Made by a program: the position numbers and the translations under genes. A DNA stretch of 19,003 bases. Source: Planctomycetota bacterium (GTDB taxonomy: Bacteria > Planctomycetota > MHYJ01 > JACQXL01 > JACQZI01). Position 1 is the first letter of the stretch, and every line of letters begins with the position of its first letter. This document shows positions 16,556-19,003 of this stretch, piece by piece. The stretch is taken from positions 1 through 19,003 of the forward strand of contig JACQZI010000019.1 of the NCBI GenBank assembly GCA_016207825.1. Reading direction: 5' to 3'. A model generated the notes under the pieces. The model saw nothing but the letters and a program-made list of their open reading frames with translations. It was not told where the DNA came from and ran no database searches.

Positions 16556-18556
16556 TCAGCGGTAAAATATCACAATACCCAGCGGCGGTAATGTCAGTAA
16601 AAGCGAATAGCCAAATCCATGCCCGGGCTCCTGCTTTGCCTCCACCCCGCCGAAATTTCCGTGGTTCGTCCCGCCGTATATTCCGGAATCGCTGTTTAGG
16701 ATCTCTTTCCAGAACCCGCCCTCCGGCACGCCCACCCGGTAATGGTATCGCGGAGTCGGCGTGAAATTGCAGGCAACCAGTATTTTCTTATCAGAGCTCG
16801 TGCCTTTCCGGGTGAAGCTGATGACGCTCTGTTCCATATCCATGTGGTCAATCCAATCGAATCCGGCCTGCTCGAAATCCAGTTCATAGAGCGCCGGCTC
16901 GCTTTTATATAACTTATTCAAATCCTCCACCCAGCGCTTGACCTCTTGGTGCGGATAATACTGCAGGAGATGCCAGTCCAGGCTCTGCTCGTGGTTCCAT
17001 TCATCCCGCTGGGCGAATTCATCCCCCATAAAAAGCAGTTTCTTCCCCGGATGGGTGAACAGATAGCCGAAAAGGAGTTTCAGGTTGGCGAATTTCTGCC
17101 AATCATCCGCCGGCATCTTGCCGATAAGCGAGCCCTTCCCGTGCACCACCTCGTCGTGTGAAAGCGGCAATGCGAAATTCTCCGTAAAGGCATACCACAT
17201 GCTGAAGGTCAAATCGTTGTGGTGATATTTGCGGTAAATCGGGTCTTTGGAAAAATAGCATAGAGTATCGTGCATCCAGCCCATATTCCATTTTAAGCCG
17301 AAGCCAAGCCCGCCGACCGAAGTCGGCCTGGTGACCATCGGCCAGGCAGTCGATTCCTCCGCGATGGTTATGGCATCCGGAAACGCACCGTAAATGGTTT
17401 TGTTCAGGCACTTGATAAAATCTATTGCCTGCAGGTTTTCCCTGCCGCCGAATTCGTTGGGAATCCATTCACCGTCTTTCCTGGAATAATCCCGGTAAAG
17501 CATGGATGCCACCGCGTCCACCCTGAGCCCATCCGCATGGTATTTATCCATCCAGAAAAGCGCGCTGGAAATGAGGAAATTCTTCACCTCGCAGCGGCCG
17601 TAATTAAAGATGTAGCTTTTCCAGTCCGGATGGAAGCCTTCCTTATAATTGCTGTGTTCGTAAAGATGCGTCCCGTCGAAATAAACCAGGCCATGCTCAT
17701 CCGAAGGAAAATGAGAAGGCACCCAATCCAGGATTACCCCGATATCGTTCTGGTGGAGCAAATCCACCAGATACATAAAATCCTGCGGTGTGCCGTAGCG
17801 CGAAGTCGGCGCGAAATAGCCCAGGGATTGGTAGCCCCAGGAACCGTAAAACGGGTGCTCCATGACAGGTAAAAGCTCCACGTGGGTAAACCCCATCTCC
17901 TTGACGTATTTGACCAAATCCGGAGCAAGCTCGCGGTAGGAAAGTAACCTGGAGCCTTCCTGCGGATTCCGGCGCCAGGAGCCCAGGTGGACTTCATAAA
18001 CGGAAATCGGGGCGCTGAGCTTATTATGGTCATGGCGCTTGGACATCCAGCCGGCGTCGTCCCATTTATAATCTATATCCCAGACGATTGAGGCGGTCTT
18101 TGGGGGCGTTTCGCAGTGGAAGGAAAAAGGGTCCATCTTTTCCGCCTTGTAGTTATTGTGCTTGCTTGCGATGTGGTATTTATAAACAGTCCCTTGCTTA
18201 AGTCCCGGAATAAAGCCTTCCCAGATGCCGGAGGAATCCCAGCGTACGGCTAAGGGGTGTGACGATTTATTCCATCCGTTAAAATCGCCGATGACAAAAA
18301 CGCCCTCGGCATTCGGCGCCCACACTGCAAAATAAACTCCTGAGACGGCGACTCTCCCTCTTTGCCCCGAACTGCCTGGTCGGCAGTCAGGGGATGAATC
18401 AGTCGTCCCATCCGAAGGAATGTGACTTTCATCTATTTTCATGACGTGAGCGCCAAGTTTATCGTATAACCTGAAATGCGAGCCCTCCTTAAAGAGGTAG
18501 ACATCGTGGTCGGTGATTAAACCCTTGCCGTAAACGACAGAGTGTTTTGAATTCAT
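16556..18556 (-). CDS. glgB: 1,4-alpha-glucan branching enzyme
   Basis: GH13 enzyme that makes alpha-1,6 branches in glycogen. The 666-residue protein has an N-terminal CBM48 module (about 72-160, [23 protein letters not shown]). In the catalytic barrel, nucleophile Asp347 lies in [15 protein letters not shown], the acid/base Glu400 is in TIAEES, and His467-Asp468 are in [22 protein letters not shown] and the C-terminal beta domain are also present. Residues about 46-69, between LGAH and GVYFAVWAP, are additional to the family and encoded by a palindromic repeat. The start ATG has no clear Shine-Dalgarno. It is upstream of the GH57 gene, with which it may be co-transcribed despite the intervening hairpin element. 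Confidence 0.97.
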   Translation of the reverse strand: MNSKHSVVYGKGLITDHDVYLFKEGSHFRLYDKLGAHVMKIDESHIPSDGTTDSSPDCRPGSSGQRGRVAVSGVYFAVWAPNAEGVFVIGDFNGWNKSSHPLAVRWDSSGIWEGFIPGLKQGTVYKYHIASKHNNYKAEKMDPFSFHCETPPKTASIVWDIDYKWDDAGWMSKRHDHNKLSAPISVYEVHLGSWRRNPQEGSRLLSYRELAPDLVKYVKEMGFTHVELLPVMEHPFYGSWGYQSLGYFAPTSRYGTPQDFMYLVDLLHQNDIGVILDWVPSHFPSDEHGLVYFDGTHLYEHSNYKEGFHPDWKSYIFNYGRCEVKNFLISSALFWMDKYHADGLRVDAVASMLYRDYSRKDGEWIPNEFGGRENLQAIDFIKCLNKTIYGAFPDAITIAEESTAWPMVTRPTSVGGLGFGLKWNMGWMHDTLCYFSKDPIYRKYHHNDLTFSMWYAFTENFALPLSHDEVVHGKGSLIGKMPADDWQKFANLKLLFGYLFTHPGKKLLFMGDEFAQRDEWNHEQSLDWHLLQYYPHQEVKRWVEDLNKLYKSEPALYELDFEQAGFDWIDHMDMEQSVISFTRKGTSSDKKILVACNFTPTPRYHYRVGVPEGGFWKEILNSDSGIYGGTNHGNFGGVEAKQEPGHGFGYSLLLTLPPLGIVIFYR
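18350..18421. repeat. In-frame palindromic repeat inside glgB
   Basis: This stretch encodes residues about 46-69 of GlgB ([20 protein letters not shown] and RGRV). It holds the hairpin ACTGCC-tggtc-GGCAGT (18371-18387), extended by CCCC (18365-18368) and GGGG (18390-18393). Branching enzymes normally pass from LGAH to the CBM48 strand with a much shorter linker. The insertion keeps frame and has no stop. The inserted peptide is Ser/Gly/Pro/Arg-rich, unlike its surroundings. Confidence 0.6.
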
Positions 18557-18771
18557 ACGAAGTAGAGTATTTAACTAAAAATACGCTTCGGGTCAAATGA
18601 AATGCGGTTAATGTTATTTTAACAGGGACTCTTAAGAGACCTATATCCCTAAAGGGGAGGCTGCCGCACAGAGACTATAATTTTAGTCAAAAGAAAAGAG
18701 ATTGCTGATATTCTTAACAGGACTGGACAAAACTTGAACCATAAAAACGTAAAGATAATTTTGTTTCGCCT
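18557..18771. other. Non-coding region upstream of glgB with small palindromes
   Basis: No plausible gene is seen. Palindromes are CTCTTAAGAG (18629-18638), CCCT-aaa-GGGG (18647-18658) and GACTA-taattt-TAGTC (18674-18689). A degenerate repeat octamer GGGACTCT occurs at 18625-18632. On the minus strand, TTGACC about 16 bases before TTAAAT could be a weak glgB promoter with a leader under 25 bases. That is not convincing. The palindromic cluster may be operator sites or repeat debris. Confidence 0.35.
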
Positions 18772-18807
18772 AAAAAGAAAGGGGCGAATTTTACTCCGCC
18801 CCCTTTT
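18770..18807 (-). terminator. Rho-independent terminator of the right-edge gene
   Basis: The stem GGGGCG (18781-18786) with CGCCCC (18797-18802) has a 10-base loop. On the minus strand it is followed by TTTCTTTTT. It lies about 30 bases after the stop codon of the partial gene. A short T run on the other side means it could also work weakly in the plus direction. Confidence 0.8.
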
Positions 18808-18833
18808 ATCAAATTATCAACGTATAAGCTTGC

Positions 18834-19003
18834 CTATACCTGTGAAACTTTAACAGACAGATACAACTGCGGAACGTCCTTGTAAACGGGCCCGTTATCC
18901 TTGCGTAGTAGAACGGAGTCCCGATTCTCGGGGACGAAGTCCAAGTGAGAAGCACCGCCCGGAGTAAAGCGATTCAGTTTTAGCCCCTTATTTATTAATT
19001 CCA
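18834..19003 (-). CDS. C-terminal end of an unknown protein (partial)
   Basis: The frame is open from the window edge to TAG (18834-18836) and gives the last 55 residues of a protein. Its ending, PQLYLSVKVSQV, followed by a proper terminator, suggests a real gene. I do not recognise the family. The segment DFVPENRDSVLLRKDN falls on a palindromic repeat (18915-18936), so part of this tail may be repeat-derived. The N-terminal portion lies outside the window. It is on the same strand as glgB, but the terminator separates them. Confidence 0.55.
   Translation of the reverse strand, partial: ELINKGLKLNRFTPGGASHLDFVPENRDSVLLRKDNGPVYKDVPQLYLSVKVSQV
18915..18936. repeat. Palindromic repeat inside the right-edge gene
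   Basis: On the minus strand this reads CGTCCCCGAGAATCGGGA followed by CTCC. It forms a stem of TCGGGAC with GTC(C)CCGA around a GAA loop. It matches the unit at 324-347 at the outer CGTnCCCGA and TCGGGACTCC blocks. In frame it encodes FVPENRDS. Confidence 0.55.

Overview
The window carries a complete F-type ATP synthase operon, biotin and folate enzymes, a cell-wall L,D-transpeptidase and two alpha-glucan enzymes. It is ordinary chromosomal housekeeping DNA with no phage, IS transposase, CRISPR, rRNA or tRNA that I can see. GC content is moderate. The BioB variant looks like the obligate-anaerobe type, and the c-ring residues are compatible with Na+ coupling. An uncultured anaerobic bacterium, perhaps of the Planctomycetota/PVC neighbourhood, is my best guess, but the taxonomy is a weak inference.

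Layout. 1-387: edge DNA with unassigned open frames and two palindromic elements. 388-1982 (minus): a YjdF-like membrane protein coupled to bioB by an ATGA overlap. 2045-10005 (minus): the ATP synthase operon, transcribed from a good sigma70-type promoter at 10036-10064. Its order is AtpZ/gene1-like, atpI-like, atpB, E, F, H, dedA, atpA, G, D, an EF-Tu-domain-2-like gene, then a short atpC. Two genes are unusual guests: a DedA membrane protein between atpH and atpA, and the small translation-factor-like protein between atpD and atpC. 10196-11431 (plus): TPR-LysM-YkuD L,D-transpeptidase followed by a terminator. 11501-12427 (minus): unassigned secreted protein. 12488-13735 (plus): folC. 13736-13873: hairpin repeat in a convergent gap. 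13901-18556 (minus): GH57/DUF3536 protein and upstream glgB, separated by a second hairpin repeat. 18834-19003 (minus): C-terminal end of an unknown gene with its terminator.

The most notable pattern is a population of short palindromic repeats. Some sit between genes (304-374, 1990-2044, 8300-8345, 13736-13873, 16407-16535). Others appear to be inserted in frame inside conserved genes (bioB, atpA, atpG, glgB and the right-edge gene), lengthening the proteins without breaking them. This resembles in principle the Rickettsia palindromic elements. Several copies share the octamer GGGACTCC. One intergenic copy appears to supply the ribosome-binding site of the GH57 gene.
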